The notes beneath the pieces were generated by a model. It worked only from the letters and a program-made list of their open reading frames with translations, was not told where the DNA came from and ran no database searches. A program made the position numbers and the translations under genes. This document shows, in pieces, positions 13,401 to 24,400 of a stretch of 64,000 nucleotides of DNA (the stretch's first letter is position 1; each line of letters opens with the position of its first letter). The DNA is from Symbiodinium natans (Eukaryota; Sar; Dinophyceae; Suessiales; Symbiodiniaceae): NCBI GenBank assembly GCA_905221605.1, contig CAJNDS010002115.1, positions 58,501-122,500 of the forward strand, written 5' to 3'.

Positions 13401-13555
13401 TTATACCATAATAACCCCCCAAAACCCCACTCTAATGATTCAGGCCCCCCATATTGAATCAGGTGGCGGAGAGTGACGGCGTGGTCTACGTCACGGAGCG
13501 TGGCATCCTCCAGGGCTTCGTGACCCTCAACACCCTGATGAGCCGCGAGATCTAA
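66..13555 (+). CDS. ClC-family chloride channel with two CBS domains (5' end outside window)
   Basis: ClC proteins are dimeric chloride channels or Cl-/H+ exchangers in plasma or organelle membranes. Placed exons: 66-199, 661-726, 867-954, 1082-1183, 1407-1430, 5209-5328, 5831-5908, 6199-~6280, 7226-7287, 7998-~8058, 8386-8463, 8751-8837, 9068-9148, 9461-9484, 10582-10611, 11935-11979 and 13463-13555 (stop TAA). The first exon has the anion-selectivity motif GKEGPNVH with the gating glutamate. Next come the helix G-H segment [12 protein letters not shown], then the helix N motif as [14 protein letters not shown], and a later ClC segment [20 protein letters not shown]. The CBS domains are seen as [27 protein letters not shown] and [15 protein letters not shown]. 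Most neighbouring exons agree in phase. Donors are GT or GC, and acceptors are mostly AG|G. The residue after the helix H glutamate is Leu, as in channel-type ClCs that lack the proton glutamate. Some exons between 1.7 and 5.2 kb and within the second CBS domain were not found. The 5' exons lie left of the window. Confidence 0.85.
661..954 (+). other. ClC exons for helices G-I (661-726 and 867-954)
   Basis: The exon 661-726 ends in phase 2 at a GC donor, and the next starts at 867 after AAG|G. Together they read [21 protein letters not shown] donor (GTAGAG) follows 954. The length from GGV to the following aromatic-rich segment matches other ClCs residue for residue. This supports the GC donor over alternatives that add a residue. 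Confidence 0.8.
1657..1722 (+). other. possible ClC exon (helix I-J linker)
   Basis: After CAG at 1654-1656, one frame reads [15 protein letters not shown]. This resembles the basic linker that follows the GGLLG-type helix in ClCs. The phase does not match the previous exon (phase 0), so the boundary or frame is not settled. Confidence 0.35.
2856..2959. repeat. MITE-like inverted-repeat element, copy 1
   Basis: The left end (ACTTGGAGGTTCATGGGTAG...) and the right end are near-perfect inverted complements over about 25 bases (24 match). The total length is about 104 bp. Related copies lie at 35815-35966, 42383-42507 and 48665-48761. No coding capacity is seen. Confidence 0.8.
2960..3058. repeat. 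(CCCTAAA)n telomere-like array
   Basis: About 13 head-to-tail CCCTAAA units follow the inverted-repeat element directly. They are interstitial, with unique sequence on both sides, so this is not a chromosome end. Confidence 0.95.
3225..3460. repeat. AT-rich microsatellites (AT)n, (AATATG)n, (AAATAT)n
   Basis: Simple repeats change unit along the tract from AT to AATATG to AAATAT. The open frames across it (Asn/Met- or Tyr/Leu-rich) are products of the repeat. Confidence 0.9.
3596..3853. repeat. 66-bp minisatellite, about four copies
   Basis: The word GTCAGCC/T recurs at 3636, 3702, 3768 and 3834, exactly 66 bp apart, with surrounding bases conserved at roughly 85-90 percent. Since 66 is a multiple of three, frames stay open on both strands. 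I therefore do not call these frames genes. Confidence 0.85.
5209..6280 (+). other. ClC exons covering helices K-N (5209-5328, 5831-5908, 6199-~6280)
   Basis: The exon ending at 5328 stops in phase 2 at a GT donor. The next begins at 5831 after CACAG|G, giving [18 protein letters not shown]. The exon 5831-5908 ends in phase 2 at GT and joins 6199, giving the [13 protein letters not shown] segment that follows helix N. The family motif GxFxP appears as GVVAP, with Val in place of the usual Phe. The intron 5909-6198 holds a dispersed 120-bp repeat. Confidence 0.75.
5919..6040. repeat. dispersed ~120-bp repeat, family A copy 1
   Basis: It starts ACCATGGGGGTCGG and ends TTCAGGCCCCTGTATTAG. It aligns along its length with 13344-13462. 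Both copies lie in introns of the same chloride-channel gene. The second copy supplies a 3' splice site; this one does not. Confidence 0.7.
6796..6984. repeat. (CT)n microsatellite with interruptions
   Basis: A pyrimidine tract of CTCTCT is broken by TT and G. It lies in a ClC intron. The Ser/Leu-rich and Arg/Glu-rich open frames across it come from the repeat. Confidence 0.9.
7436..7484 (+). other. possible ClC exon before the last transmembrane helix
   Basis: After TTTTCAG, one frame reads [14 protein letters not shown] and ends at CCAG|GC. A hydrophobic piece with this L-x-P pattern is expected between VFE (7226-7287) and [13 protein letters not shown] (7998-). The phase disagrees with the exon ending at 7287, so a further mini-exon may be missing. 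Confidence 0.3.
8386..9484 (+). other. ClC exons for the linker and first CBS domain
   Basis: The exons 8386-8463, 8751-8837, 9068-9148 and 9461-9484 are all phase 0, with lengths 78, 87, 81 and 24. Three end in AAG, CAG or GAG followed by a GC donor. The joined protein goes from SLPFFDANL through [20 protein letters not shown] to [17 protein letters not shown] and RILQVTLE. This is the usual linker, then DVM-like helix, then FPVV-like strand of a ClC CBS domain. Confidence 0.75.
10410..10560. repeat. C-rich telomere-like repeats (CCCTCAA/CCCTAAA) upstream of an exon
   Basis: Units of CCCTCAA and CCCTAAA precede the ClC exon 10582-10611. The CCCTCAA variant is homogenised over six or more units, which suggests local slippage. 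Confidence 0.85.
10669..10775. repeat. G-rich telomere-like repeats (TTTAGGG) downstream of an exon
   Basis: About 13 TTTAGGG-type units start shortly after the GC donor of exon 10582-10611. This tiny exon is therefore bracketed by C-rich repeats upstream and G-rich repeats downstream. Confidence 0.9.
12306..12830. repeat. AT-rich satellite (AAATATAT)n
   Basis: About 500 bp of AT-rich simple repeat, mostly an 8-bp AAATATAT unit, is interrupted once by a mixed segment near 12620-12690. The long minus-strand Tyr/Ile frame across it is a repeat artefact. Confidence 0.95.
13344..13462. repeat. dispersed ~120-bp repeat, family A copy 2, ending in a 3' splice site
   Basis: It shares its start (TACCATAGGGGTCGG), its middle (GGTCCCTTT) and its end (ATTCAGGCCCC) with 5919-6040. 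Its last bases, GAATCAG, are the acceptor of the final ClC exon at 13463. The repeat therefore provides the splice site. Confidence 0.7.
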
Positions 13556-13568
13556 GGGAGGCTGAGTT

Positions 13569-13732
13569 TTGGGAGGGTTCCCCCTTGTACGAACAGCTCC
13601 TCATAATAGGGATGATTAAGTATCTCCTTATAATAGGGATTATTAAGTATCTCCTTATAAAATTGGGATTATTAAGTACCCCCTAGTAAAATCTCATTAA
13701 GGACTGCTAGGAAACAAGGGGGAGCATCCCAA
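13569..13732. repeat. inverted-repeat element, family C copy 1, with internal tandem units
   Basis: The ends read TTGGGAGGGTTCCCCCTTGT and, inverted, ACAAGGGGGAGCATCCCAA. The middle holds three tandem ~28-bp units with TATCTCCTTATAA...GGGATTATTAAG. It lies 14 bp after the ClC stop codon. Related ends occur at 17317-17460, 47418-47484 and 57620-57713. Confidence 0.75.
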
Positions 13733-14816
13733 GGTGAGTTGCTTATTATGGACTTCTAAGGCAGTCATAAAGCGCTTCATTTAAAAAAAAAAGCTTGCTA
13801 CTTGAGTTTTTGAAAAGACAGTTTGTGGGCAAGTCCCAGCAGACACGTGGCGCACGCCCGGGCGGGTTCTTGCCTGGGAGTTGGTTCCAACTCCCCGGCA
13901 ACGGCTTCTCCCCCACACGTGGGGAAAGGCTTGGGCGGCCCGGCCGCCACATGCACTAAATTCGTAATGGCAGACCCTGTGCTGGGAGATCTCGTGAGCA
14001 CCAAGCCCTCTGCAACTTCAACGCCACCCCTTCACGGCGAAGGTCGGCTTGGACCTGGCAGGCTCTGCTCCAATTTAGTGTTCGCCTGGAGAGCCTTTTT
14101 GACGAAGCCGAGCTGCAGGGCTGTCATGAGCAGTCATGGCCACATCGCCTCGAGAGATCTAGGAGGGGGAGGGGGAGGGGAAGCAGATAGCTCCGTGTGC
14201 ATCAAAGGCGCCACTCCTGTGACGTAAGGTTTTTGAGGCCCGAGAGTTGCATTGCATTCAGGGCACAGGGTCTGGCTCTTAAGCCCTTAAACCTTGACCC
14301 TGCCAACGTGCAATCCAGATGCGCTCTTTAAGTCTTTCTTTTTTCCTGGCTTTCTCGCTCTCCTCCTCTCTCCCTGGCTTTTTTTTTCTTTCTCTGTCTC
14401 TCTCTGTCTCTCTCTCTCTCTCTCTCTTTCTCCCTCTCTCCCTCTCTCCCTGTCTTTGTCTCTGTGGGCTCATAGGGCGAGGCCTGTCTTGATGCCTTGA
14501 AGCTCGGGGGCGATGGCAGCTCCCCAGCGGGGGGGGAAATAGCGCTGATTTTCCAAAGCAACCGAGCAGGGAAGCCGAGGGCGTTTTCTTTTTCTTAACA
14601 CAAGGGCTCTGCGAAGGCCCAGTTTCGTTTAGCTTGGGTTTTGGTTTTGGTTTTTGGGTGATCTGTTTCTTAGTGGGTTTGTTAACTTTCGGGTTCAAGT
14701 CTGAGCCCAAACGGTAAAAGTCCTTCACCCAAGAGCCCTGCAGCCCAGGCCCTGCACCAGACAGGTGGCAAAACAAACTCTGTTGGCCGACTTAGAACCA
14801 AAGCCCTTGAGCACCT

Positions 14817-14945
14817 AAAGCCCCTAAAGCCCCTTCTAAAGCCCCTCAGGCCCTTAAAGCCCCTTAAAGCCCCTTAAAGCCCCTTAAAGCCCCTTAAAGC
14901 CCCTTAAGGCCCCTTGAAGCCCCTTAAGGTCCCCTAACGCCTCCT
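14817..14945. repeat. 11-bp tandem repeat (CTTAAAGCCCC)n
   Basis: Direct repeats of an 11-base unit with small indels. No open frame depends on it. Confidence 0.85.
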
Positions 14946-15296
14946 TAAAGCCCCTATAAGCAGAGAGACCAGAGAGCTTGGCTTCCTTGTGACCGGCTTG
15001 CTGTTCAGGCATCGCTTGCGTGGTTGCCCTGTGAGGGGAGAAAAGAGGGCTGCTTTGGGGGCTGTATGGGGAGTATTTAATGTTAGGGGTGGTTTTAATA
15101 TTAGGAGGTGTTGAGGGCTGCTGTGAGGGCGCTTTGCGGTGCGGACGCTGGCCACGCAGGGTTGGGCCGCCCAGCGAGCGTTTGTGTGCCCATGAGGATG
15201 ACGGCCCCCTGACCCCTAAACCCGGAAGATGGGCTAAGCCAGACGTGCCCTGCGGAGGGGCTTTCAGTCAGCTCCCTAGGCGGGATGCAAATAAAA

Positions 15297-15418
15297 ACCC
15301 TAAACCCTGAACCCTAAACCCTGAACCCTGAACCCTGAACCCTGAACCCTGAACCCTGAACCCTGATTCCTGAACCCTGAACCCTAAACCCTGAACCCTA
15401 AACCCTAAACCCTAAACC
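15297..15418. repeat. CCCTGAA/CCCTAAA telomere-like array
   Basis: The array starts as CCCTAAA, is dominated by the CCCTGAA variant, then returns to CCCTAAA. It lies just upstream of a candidate exon at 15465. A G-rich TTTAGGG array (15538-15583) follows that exon. Confidence 0.9.
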
Positions 15419-15464
15419 CCAAGCCAAAAAAGGCCTCGAGCCAAAAAGGCCTCCCCGACTGCAG

Positions 15465-18400
15465 GCAGCTTCGGAGAGGTGCCGCCCATCTCGCCAAGCT
15501 CCCAGCCCCTCGTGCCGCATCTTACTCGTGTGGGATGTTTAGGGTTTAGGGTTTAGGGTTTAGGGTTTAGGGTTTAGGGTTCATGGGCAGAACGGCGAGA
15601 GAGGACTCTACAGCTGAACGCGGGATGCAGGTTCTGATGTAAGCCCCCAGCAGGAGTTTCTCGTAGAGGCTAGATGCCCAAGAGCCCCACTTTGAATCCG
15701 CTGGCTGAATTCGTCAACGGCTGAGAAGGATTATCAGTTCCGCGGCAGGCTCTTTTCTCTAAGCCAAGACCAATTTAAACCTCTGAAGCCGGGAGCCCGC
15801 AAAGCAAAGCTCTGCCGCAGGCACTCGGAGGCTTCGTCGATTGCCCGCGTGATCTGCGATGGCATCCTGTCTGCCATGAAGGGGTGGTAAGCTACAAATC
15901 CTCGCTGCCCCTAAAGCCCTTCAACATGCAATGGCTGGGGAAATCCTCAAGTCATCTCACGTCCCCCGCCTCTGAAATTCAGAGAAGCGTGTCGACTGCA
16001 GCTTTGGGGGGCCCTAGACTCACATGCACAGCTGGGAAAAGTCCCCCCCCCCCCCGCGGCCTTCGCAAGCAAGGCTCAGAATGTTCTTCGGGAAGTGCGG
16101 CCGCCTTCGCAGTGAAGGCCACGGGGCTAGTCGGGTTTAAGGGCCCAGTGGGGGATGTAACAGCCATGTGAGCCCCGACTTACGCGCGTTCAGGATTCCG
16201 GGCACACGCGCTTTGGTGGGTGGTTTATCGAAGGATGGAATCTACGCCCAGGCGCGCCTGGTGGCGGCGGATGTGTGAAAGGCGTGGGGGTGGAATTCAG
16301 GACGTGATGATGCCTTAACGACACGCACTGGCTGTGCCTGATCAAGACACTTGCCTTGTTTTTTGCTCTACCTTGCAATCTCCTTGCTGTTTTGGGCCCG
16401 GCTAGAGGTAGCTAGGTTGAGGACCCTGCGCGAGGGAGCCTGCTGAGGCATCCAGAGATGTGCAGACGGTCACTGCAGGTAAGTGGTAGACATGACGTCG
16501 CCACATGCGTACGATTCACGTGGGATCCCCTACAGCTTGTGACATCCTATCCGCAGTAGTCAAGCAGTCCTTCTGAGAATTCCACTCCAAAAGCTAAGAT
16601 GCTCATCTCAATGACGCGACAGGGTCTCGTGCGTGCGTCTGGCGGACACAAAGGGTGTCCGTGATTCTCTGCTTCCACAATAGCGAGCATCCGGGGCAAA
16701 AAGCCGTCATATGCAGTTCTATATTCATAAAGTATAACTGAGTGTGCACATGTTGCATGTCAGCCGCTATATGCCCCATACGCATACAACCAGCGCGCGC
16801 TATGCGCCCAATGATGGCACCTCCATGCCCTGAGCCAAGCCCCCAGGCTGGCCCTAAGCCCTAAACCCAAAATGCACGTGCAGTGCGGGTCGAAAACACT
16901 AAACATTAAACTTAAGGCCCCCAAATCCAAGGGCAATCATGTGGGCACCTCCTTCAAACTTCTAGGGGCCCACACCAACAGACCATGTAGGTACCTTAAG
17001 TCAAAAGACAAAACCCCCAAAACCCCCAAATCAGCGGAACCCCGGATGCTCGGAAAGCCACGGCACCACGAGGGCCCCCCCCCTCCTTTTTTTGCGAAAG
17101 CTACGGGGGGTTAAGGTTTAGGGCTTTTAGGGCTTAGGGTTTAGGGTTTGGGGTTCAAGGCAGTTTACAGTTTAGGGTTTAGGGTGTAACGCAGCGTGCA
17201 GTTTAGGGTTTAGGGAGGGCAGTTTGCAGTTTAGGGTTTAGGGTGCAAGGCGGTTTAGTTTTCGGCCGACCACGCAAAACTGAAGCTTCTCGGTGGGCTG
17301 TGTAGAGGCTCACCATTGGGATGTCCTTATACTAACAGTCCCTAACAGGGATTATAAGCAGGGGGTACTATAATCCCCAATTCAGGGGCTGCTAGCAGAA
17401 GAGGGAGCATCCCAAATCATCCCTATCAACGATTGTTCGTACAAGGGGGAACATCGCAAGGGTTCACCATCTCGATGGTGGCTTGTGGTGTTGGGGGTTG
17501 ATTAGCCTCGGGGGAGCACTGGAGGCCCTGACAGCAACAGCTTTCACCGGGGTTTAGGGTTTAGGGTTTAGGGATTGGGGATTAGTGTTTCGGGTTTAGG
17601 GTTTAGGGCTATGATCGTTGCAAGTAATACTTGTTTTAGCGGCTTCTGTAAGAGGAGGAGGCTGCAGTGAGGTCGAGGAAGGCCCTCTTGCCAGTTGCGT
17701 TGCTGCCACGGGGGGAGAGCTGCCTCGTCGGAAATAGGTTTCTGGGCACGGGGGGTTGACAGCAGGGCCCCTTTTTCTTGCGGAAATGTGCGACCTTGCA
17801 AGCTTTGCTCAGTACTTTGGAAATGCAGGTGGCCCCCTAGAGGTGTTGCTTCAGCCTTCGGCTTCTGCCCCTCCAGACCCAGCCACGTGCTTGTGGGCGG
17901 CACTTGGGTGCCGACTCCCCTTGGTCGCATTGAAGTTGCTGAAAACAAGAGCTGCCAAGGTTGCCCCTAAGCCGCCCAAAGCCCCAAGTCCTCAAGGCTA
18001 GCTTGGGGGCAGTGCCTGAGAATCTAAGCCCATCCTCCCACGTGCCTGGAAAGGAAGGGATCCCTTCAAGCCCCGAGCGCGCGAATGTCCGGGTTTGGGT
18101 GTGGGTGTTGGTCACAGACATTTGTGTAAAAGGCTGCGAGGCGGCTTCACTAACATTAGAGGAGTTGCTCCAGGGTGGACAGGAGCCAAAGACCCTCTGA
18201 CAGGATCATCGCGGGCTTCCTGGAACAAGTCCTACTTGAAGGTTTATGGATGTTTTAAGTAGAATTTCCCCGACTGATAACCCCGACTCTAACTTCTCTA
18301 ACAACCCGTGAACCTCCGAGTAGTCCCTGTTGCGTGTTAAAAGGGCGGTCGGGGACCCGGGGATGTGGAAATCTAGAGCCCCGGGGCGACGCTCGCGAAC

Positions 18401-21400
18401 ATCCGTGAGCGAACGCCGAAAGAACAGCATAAGACGGTGAAGGGGACGGCCAGACTAAGCTTGACAGCATCACATGTGACAAGGTTTTCTTGGCAAAGCC
18501 CTTTTGTGACTCCTAAACCCTAAACCCTAAGCCCTAAGCCCTAAGCCCTAAGCCCTAAGCCCTAAGCCCTAAGCCCTAAGCCCTAAGCCCTAAGCCCTAA
18601 GCCCTAAGCCCTAAGCCATAAGCCCTAAGCCCTAAGCCCTAAGCCCTAAGCCCTAAGCCCTAAGCCCTAAGCCCTAAACCCTAAACCCTAAACCCTAAAC
18701 CCTAAACCCTAAACCCTAAACCCTAAACCCTAAACCCTAAACCCTAAACCCTAAACCCTACCCCTAAACCCTAAACCCTAAAGATTTGCATTCCGAAGCC
18801 TAAAAAACCCCAAACCTACCAAAAACGAGAGCCCCTTCCAGGCACTGCTCGAGGAGCAGCGACGCTTTGCGGAACGCCCTGCAGCGAAGCTCGGGCGCGT
18901 GTGAGATGTTGGGCGGGTTTAGGGTTTAGGGTTTAGGGTTTAGGGTTTAGGGTTCAGGGTTTAGGGAAGTAGAGGATTCAGGGGCTTGAGGGTTTGGGGG
19001 CTTCGAGTTGAGGGCTTCAGGTTGGCAGAACTGGATGGTAGACAACATTTCTTCTCATCGTGTGAGGTCTTGTACCCTAGGGCTAGGATCCCTGATAGAA
19101 AATGCACAAATTCCCCTTTATCTACTTTCCCTACTCCAGCAAGAGCTTGGCTAGCACAGCTGCAACACCTCCGAGCAGATGCAAACCTGTCCCCTGAGAC
19201 GGCTGATCTCCGGCTGGTTCTGATACAAGTCCTTGACACATTAGTAAGCCAATACGGTCACGTTAGAGCCCCTCAAGCCCGCAGACTAGCCAGTTCTGGG
19301 CTGTCTGCACAACGAGTGCTCCACCCCCGAGGACCGCGGTGCGCGCGCAGCGCCCGGAGGGGTCGCAGAAGGCTAAGGCTCGGAGGGTGGAAGGCTTACA
19401 CATTAAAAATCTGTATATATGTATGTATGTATGTATATATATATATATGTGAATATGCTGTTTTGTCTATATATATATATATATATATACATATCTGTTT
19501 ATATAGTTATGATCCCCCCCCCCCCACCCCCCCCCACCCCCCCCCCCCCCCGGCCCCCCACCCCGGCGGCCCCCCCCCCCCCGGCCTTTCCCCGGCCCCC
19601 CCCCCCCCCACCCCCACCCCACCCCCCCCCACCCCCCCCCAACCCCCCCCCCCCCACCCCAGGCCCCCCCCCCGGCCCCCCCCCGGGCAGCACCACCCCC
19701 CCGGCCCCCCCCCCCCCCCCCCCATGGGATGGCCCCCCCCCCCCACCCCCAACCTCCCTAAAACCCCAAAACCCTAAAACCCTGAAACCCTAGAATCCTA
19801 AAACCCTAAACCCTAAACCCTAAAACCAACCCACAACCATACCACAGGTGGGGGGGGGGGAAGCCCGCACCCGCAGTACATACACAAAAAAAAAAATATA
19901 TATATATATATATACATATGTATATATATCTATATATATATATATATGTAGTCAGATAGATTTTTCAGCATATTCACATATATACACACACACACACACA
20001 CATTGGGCTTTGGGCTTCCATCGTTGTCTGTTGTGTTGAGGACTAGACTTTCGGGTGCAGGGTCTATGCTTGTGGTCCCTACAGCTACGACTACAATATG
20101 CTCGCCCACGGCGGTGGGTGGCTGCCTTAGAGCAGGGCCGGGATGAGAAGGAGGGGTGTGTAGGACCTGGCACTAAGAGGTTGGAAAGAAGCTGCGACTT
20201 CAAAGTTTAAACGTGTCTTCGGCCACCATGAAGCCCCTATTTACCCCCCTCGTGCCTGGAACCTCTGAAGTTTGTGGAGGTTTCCGAGGGGAAAAAAAGG
20301 AAAAAACAAAAACAACACCCCAACTACCCAAGTTCCTGAAACGCGAATCTGTTGAATGGGCTTCGGCATTTGGACCGAGAGGTGAAGCCCAAGGCCTCCC
20401 TGTTCAAGCAACTCCGACAAGGCGGGTCTGGGGTCTTTGGGCACGTTGTGGGGTTCAGGGACTTTGCGTTTGGGTTCTGCTGAGTTCTGTTGAGGGATGT
20501 TGGGGTTTAAGGTTGTGCGCGACAGGATGTGGACCTAACCTAAAGGATGGCCCCCTTCAAATCGGATTGAAACACGAATCCCAAGCCTGGCAGAGAACTT
20601 CCAAAAAAATCATGTGGAGAGGGGCGACGCCAGAGTCCTCGAAGTCGTTGAAGGCTCCGCCTGTACAACCCTGCTTGATCGTGCAACCGACTCCCTGCTG
20701 CCAACAGCCTCCCCGGTTGTAACCAGTTCAGCTTCCCGGTCGGTGTCCCGGAAACCGACATGGGGCGTGCTTGGAGGTCTCGCCGCCGGCGCGCCCTCCT
20801 CGGGTGGCAAGCCCTATGGTGCCCGGAGCTTGGATCTGGGGGTTTCAGATCCTTTGCCGCCTAACTGCCCCCTTTGGTGGGGTGCTTGTTGCGCTTGCCG
20901 GCAGTTTCTTTTTTGGCCGAGCCCTTGAGCGCATGAAGCTTCCAAGGCCTTTCAGAGCCTCGCTCCGCCTATGAACCCAGCACCTTCAGGATTCCGTGTT
21001 GAGGACCCCGACTGGAGATACTCCAAACCCTAAACCCTAAACCCTAAACCCTAAATCGAGCCCTGTCTAAGTCTTGCGGCTCGGTATTTGTAGGGGTTGG
21101 GGACTCAAGGTTGGATTGATGCTGGGCAGCCTCCGGGCCGTCGGGGAGGGGGAGAGTTTAGGAGCTCCGTGCTTTGGGGTCTTCTCAGGTGGTCTTGGCG
21201 AACATCAACCCCCACCCCTCCAGCCACTTCCCAGTCACTCTTGCAACCCACAACCCTTGTTTTCGGGCCCATTACTTACCGTGAATACTGTTGGGTTAGT
21301 TATGGGTCAGTGCCACTTGCCTGTCTTTCTGCACGTGCCCACCCCAGCCATATCGGGCCGCAAATTCGCGGGGGCGGGGGGGGGGGGGGGGGGGCCCAAG

Positions 21401-24400
21401 GTCCGAGCTGCGGCCCCGCATCCGGAGATTGCCGCGCTTCCGGAGCTGGAAGGCCCCTTCTGAGCCCTGAACCCCAAAGCCGATCAGAACCCTAAAGTAG
21501 GCCGGGAACTCGTGCTGAGAACACGGTGAGGCTCAGAGCTCCTTTTGTCAGCCCAGTTCATGGTTTTTGGTTTGGGGGTCCAGCATGTTCCAAACCCTGG
21601 CCCCTGAACTTGGACAGGGTTAGGGTAAACCCTAAACCCTAAACCCTAAACCCTAAACCCTAAACCCTAAACCCTAAACCCCAATCAAGACCAGGCGACG
21701 AGGCGGAGGAGCTGGGCAGCTGCCTTGCTGCGGAGGTGGGTGGACTAACTTGAGCAACTGGATACTATGTTTTGGACATGGATGGTAAGTTTGTGGCGAG
21801 GGATGGCATGAGGGTTTTAGTCGCAGGGGGAGCTAAGGCTTGCAAATGAACAACAGTGGCTTGCAAGAGAATACCCAAGCCGGCCTAAACACCTGATGCA
21901 AGGGGTCGTGCACGAAGCTTAGACGCCTATTCCTTCGAGGAAGTTTGACAGGGCGGCATGCCCTCCCTCCTGTTCGATCGCGATTTTTCATTACCTTCTC
22001 CCGCCTCGAGAAGAGTCCAACGCCTTTGACAAGTTTTTCGGGGGTCGCTGCTGGTGGGAGCCTATGCCAAATAATGTCCCGCAGTGCTCCACTTCTGGTC
22101 CCACCGTCACAGCACAGTCGCGGCGAGGAGAGGCCCTTGTGAGGAAGCTCGCGGCCAGGCAAAAAGAGGGTCGGGGAACCCTCGGAATCCCTCGCGGACC
22201 CTGCGAAACCCGAAGTCCGAAGCTTTGTGAACCTCGATGCGAAGCCGTGAGGCAATTTCGAGTTACCCGGCAAAGGTGCATCTGCCCTGAACCCCCGTTT
22301 CACTCCCCCCTAAAAGCCCCCGAGCCCTGTCACTCCTGGACCCATGATTTCTAGACATTCCCAGACATCCCAATATAAACCTCTGTGCAAGCCCAAGCCC
22401 AAGAAGCTCTAAACGTTTAAAGCAGGTGGCCGAGCGGTCCGCCCCTGTCAACCCTGCGTCTGGAGCGGAGGCACTCCCTTGTGTAAGGAGGGCAACCAGG
22501 GTTTAGGGGTGAATAGAATACGGTTTATGTAGGGTTGACAGGGGGGTTCAGGGTTTTTTGGCGAGTGGGGGCTTAAGATTCAGTGTAGGGTCGAGGGGGC
22601 TGTGTATCGGCCCTTGACGAGGCCTGCAGACGACACTGCAGGACCTAAAATCTCGGGTCCAGAGCTCCTGCTTCGAAAGTTTCAGGCGGCAGCGATCGGC
22701 GAGACTACTGGCCGAAACCCTCAGCTGTCAATGGCATGGTGTTGGGAACCCACGTTGAAAAGAGACAAATAATGTGCTCCTTGATAGAGGGTTGGAGGGG
22801 TTGGGAGGGTTGCAAACCCTAAGCCGCGCAAGCTGCGATGCGGCGTGAGATGGCGTGAGTTTGGTGGTTTGGGGCCGGGCCCACCACGCAGAGATGGCCT
22901 GGCAAGTAACGGGCCCGCCACTCTGCACCCGAAGCCCGAACGCCTAATAAGCCAAATGACCCTAATACGTCTGTGCTTGCTTTAGTGTCCCCTCCCCCCC
23001 CCCGCTCCCCCCCCCTCCGCTTTCCCTGAACAGTTGAAGCTGCTTGTGTCCCTGCTTTAACGGTCCCGGGCTTTTGTTGGTTTTAAAAGGGATGAGTTTA
23101 CATGAGTTTAAAAGGGACAGAGACGCCCGGCAATTGATTTTAAAGGTGCGCCGCTCGAAGCTTTTAACAACACCAAGACTTGACTTAGTTGCGGGCCCCT
23201 GCACCCCCAAACAGTGAACATTCACACGGTCCTGAATAGCCCGGCATACTTTGACTTAATCCAGGAGGCCCCCATTAAAAGGGCACAACCTTACCCGGAT
23301 TACTCTGATAACCCTGCGGATTTACCCTTACTTCCCTAAACCCTAAACCCTAAACCCGGAGTGATCCCAGAGGGGGTCTGCTAGGTGGGTGGCAAAAAAA
23401 CCCCAAAATGATCCGATACCCCCTCAACTCCGCGTATGCAGGGCGCCTTTGTCGCCCCGGAGCAGGGCTTCCCAATCGCCAACCACCGTGCCGACCCTCG
23501 CCTGCGTGTGTTAGAAACCCCAAACCCCAAAACGCAAACCCCAAACCCTATTCCCTATTATTCCCTAAACCCTAAACCCTGAACCCAGAACCCTGAACCC
23601 TGAACCCTGAGCCCTGAACCCGAAATCCGACTGGCAGCCGAGACCCCAAACCCCTGACGGTTCTTGCGGTTTTGGGTGTTTGCTTTTCTTGTTTTGGTTT
23701 TTCTGTAGGAGGCCTTGAGAGGTTTTGGTGGTTGGCTTTCCTCCCCTGGGCCCTCAAGAGCCAGGTCCTACGACTCTTGTAGCTGGTGAGTTTTTTGTGT
23801 TTAACCGCTCTGGAAATTTGTTCGGATTGAGATCCTTCCGGACCCGCTCATGTCTTTTTAAGCCGCCCTCGTTCAAACAACGCATCACATCATTGTCATA
23901 GACGTTTCATGATTATTTTAAATCTCATACACTTCTAGACATATATTTATTCATTTGTTTGTTTAATTGTTTTTCATTAGTTATACTTATTTTGGGGGCA
24001 GGTAGGGTAGTCCTTGTTGTGTTCAAGCTGTTGTTTTGTTGTTTACCGTTTGTTGTTCACGTATGAAAACTTGTCAACAACATTATTTTCACATGTATGT
24101 CCTTCTGGGTGGAGTACTCTCCGAGGCCACTGCTTAAGCCCCACGCTTGCAATGGTTTCTCGACCCAGGTTGGGAAGAGTCTGGGTTTCGGTACTTCGCG
24201 ACCCTCCCGTGCACCGCGGGGGGAGCCGGAGAAGGCACCCGAGAACGAGGACGAGCGTCGCACAGGGCGTGGGTTTAGGGCTCTTCTTGCTCGGCGTTGA
24301 AGCTGCCGACTCGCAATCGGAAGAGGCGCTGGCCGCTGGCGTACTTCATGGTTTCGTTCTGGTTCGTGGGCTCTTCTGTGCTTTCAAGTGCTGAAGCTCT

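Larger units (their letters stand above)
11935..13555 (+). other. ClC second CBS domain exons and stop
   Basis: The exon 11935-11979 ([20 protein letters not shown] donor) is the start of CBS2. The last exon, 13463-13555, reads [19 protein letters not shown] and ends MSREI-stop. A short exon for the G-L-R-H-like strand between them was not found. The last acceptor (GAATCAG) is the end of a dispersed 120-bp repeat at 13344-13462. Confidence 0.7.
13733..15464. other. intergenic stretch, no gene recognised
   Basis: Between the ClC stop and the next exon candidates I see a CT-rich tract (14340-14455), an 11-bp tandem repeat of the CTTAAAGCCCC type (14817-14945) and a CCCTGAA/CCCTAAA array (15297-15418). 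A frame at 13967-14227 starts MADPVLGDLVSTKPS but has no family resemblance or splice support. Confidence 0.5.

Noticed and set aside
18961-19239. Minus-strand frame containing VGKVDKGEFVHFLSGIL
   Set aside because: It looked EF-hand-like, but the calcium-loop spacing is absent. The plus strand has a phase-consistent exon in the same place.
19419-19793. Pro-rich and Gly-rich open frames
   Set aside because: They are translations of a degenerate poly-C tract.
20860-20972. Hydrophobic frame TAPFGGVLVALAGSFFFGR resembling the ClC GAPIGGVLF segment
   Set aside because: Only this short piece matches. Neighbouring ClC motifs are absent, and no consistent splice phase links it to other exons, so a second ClC copy is not supported.
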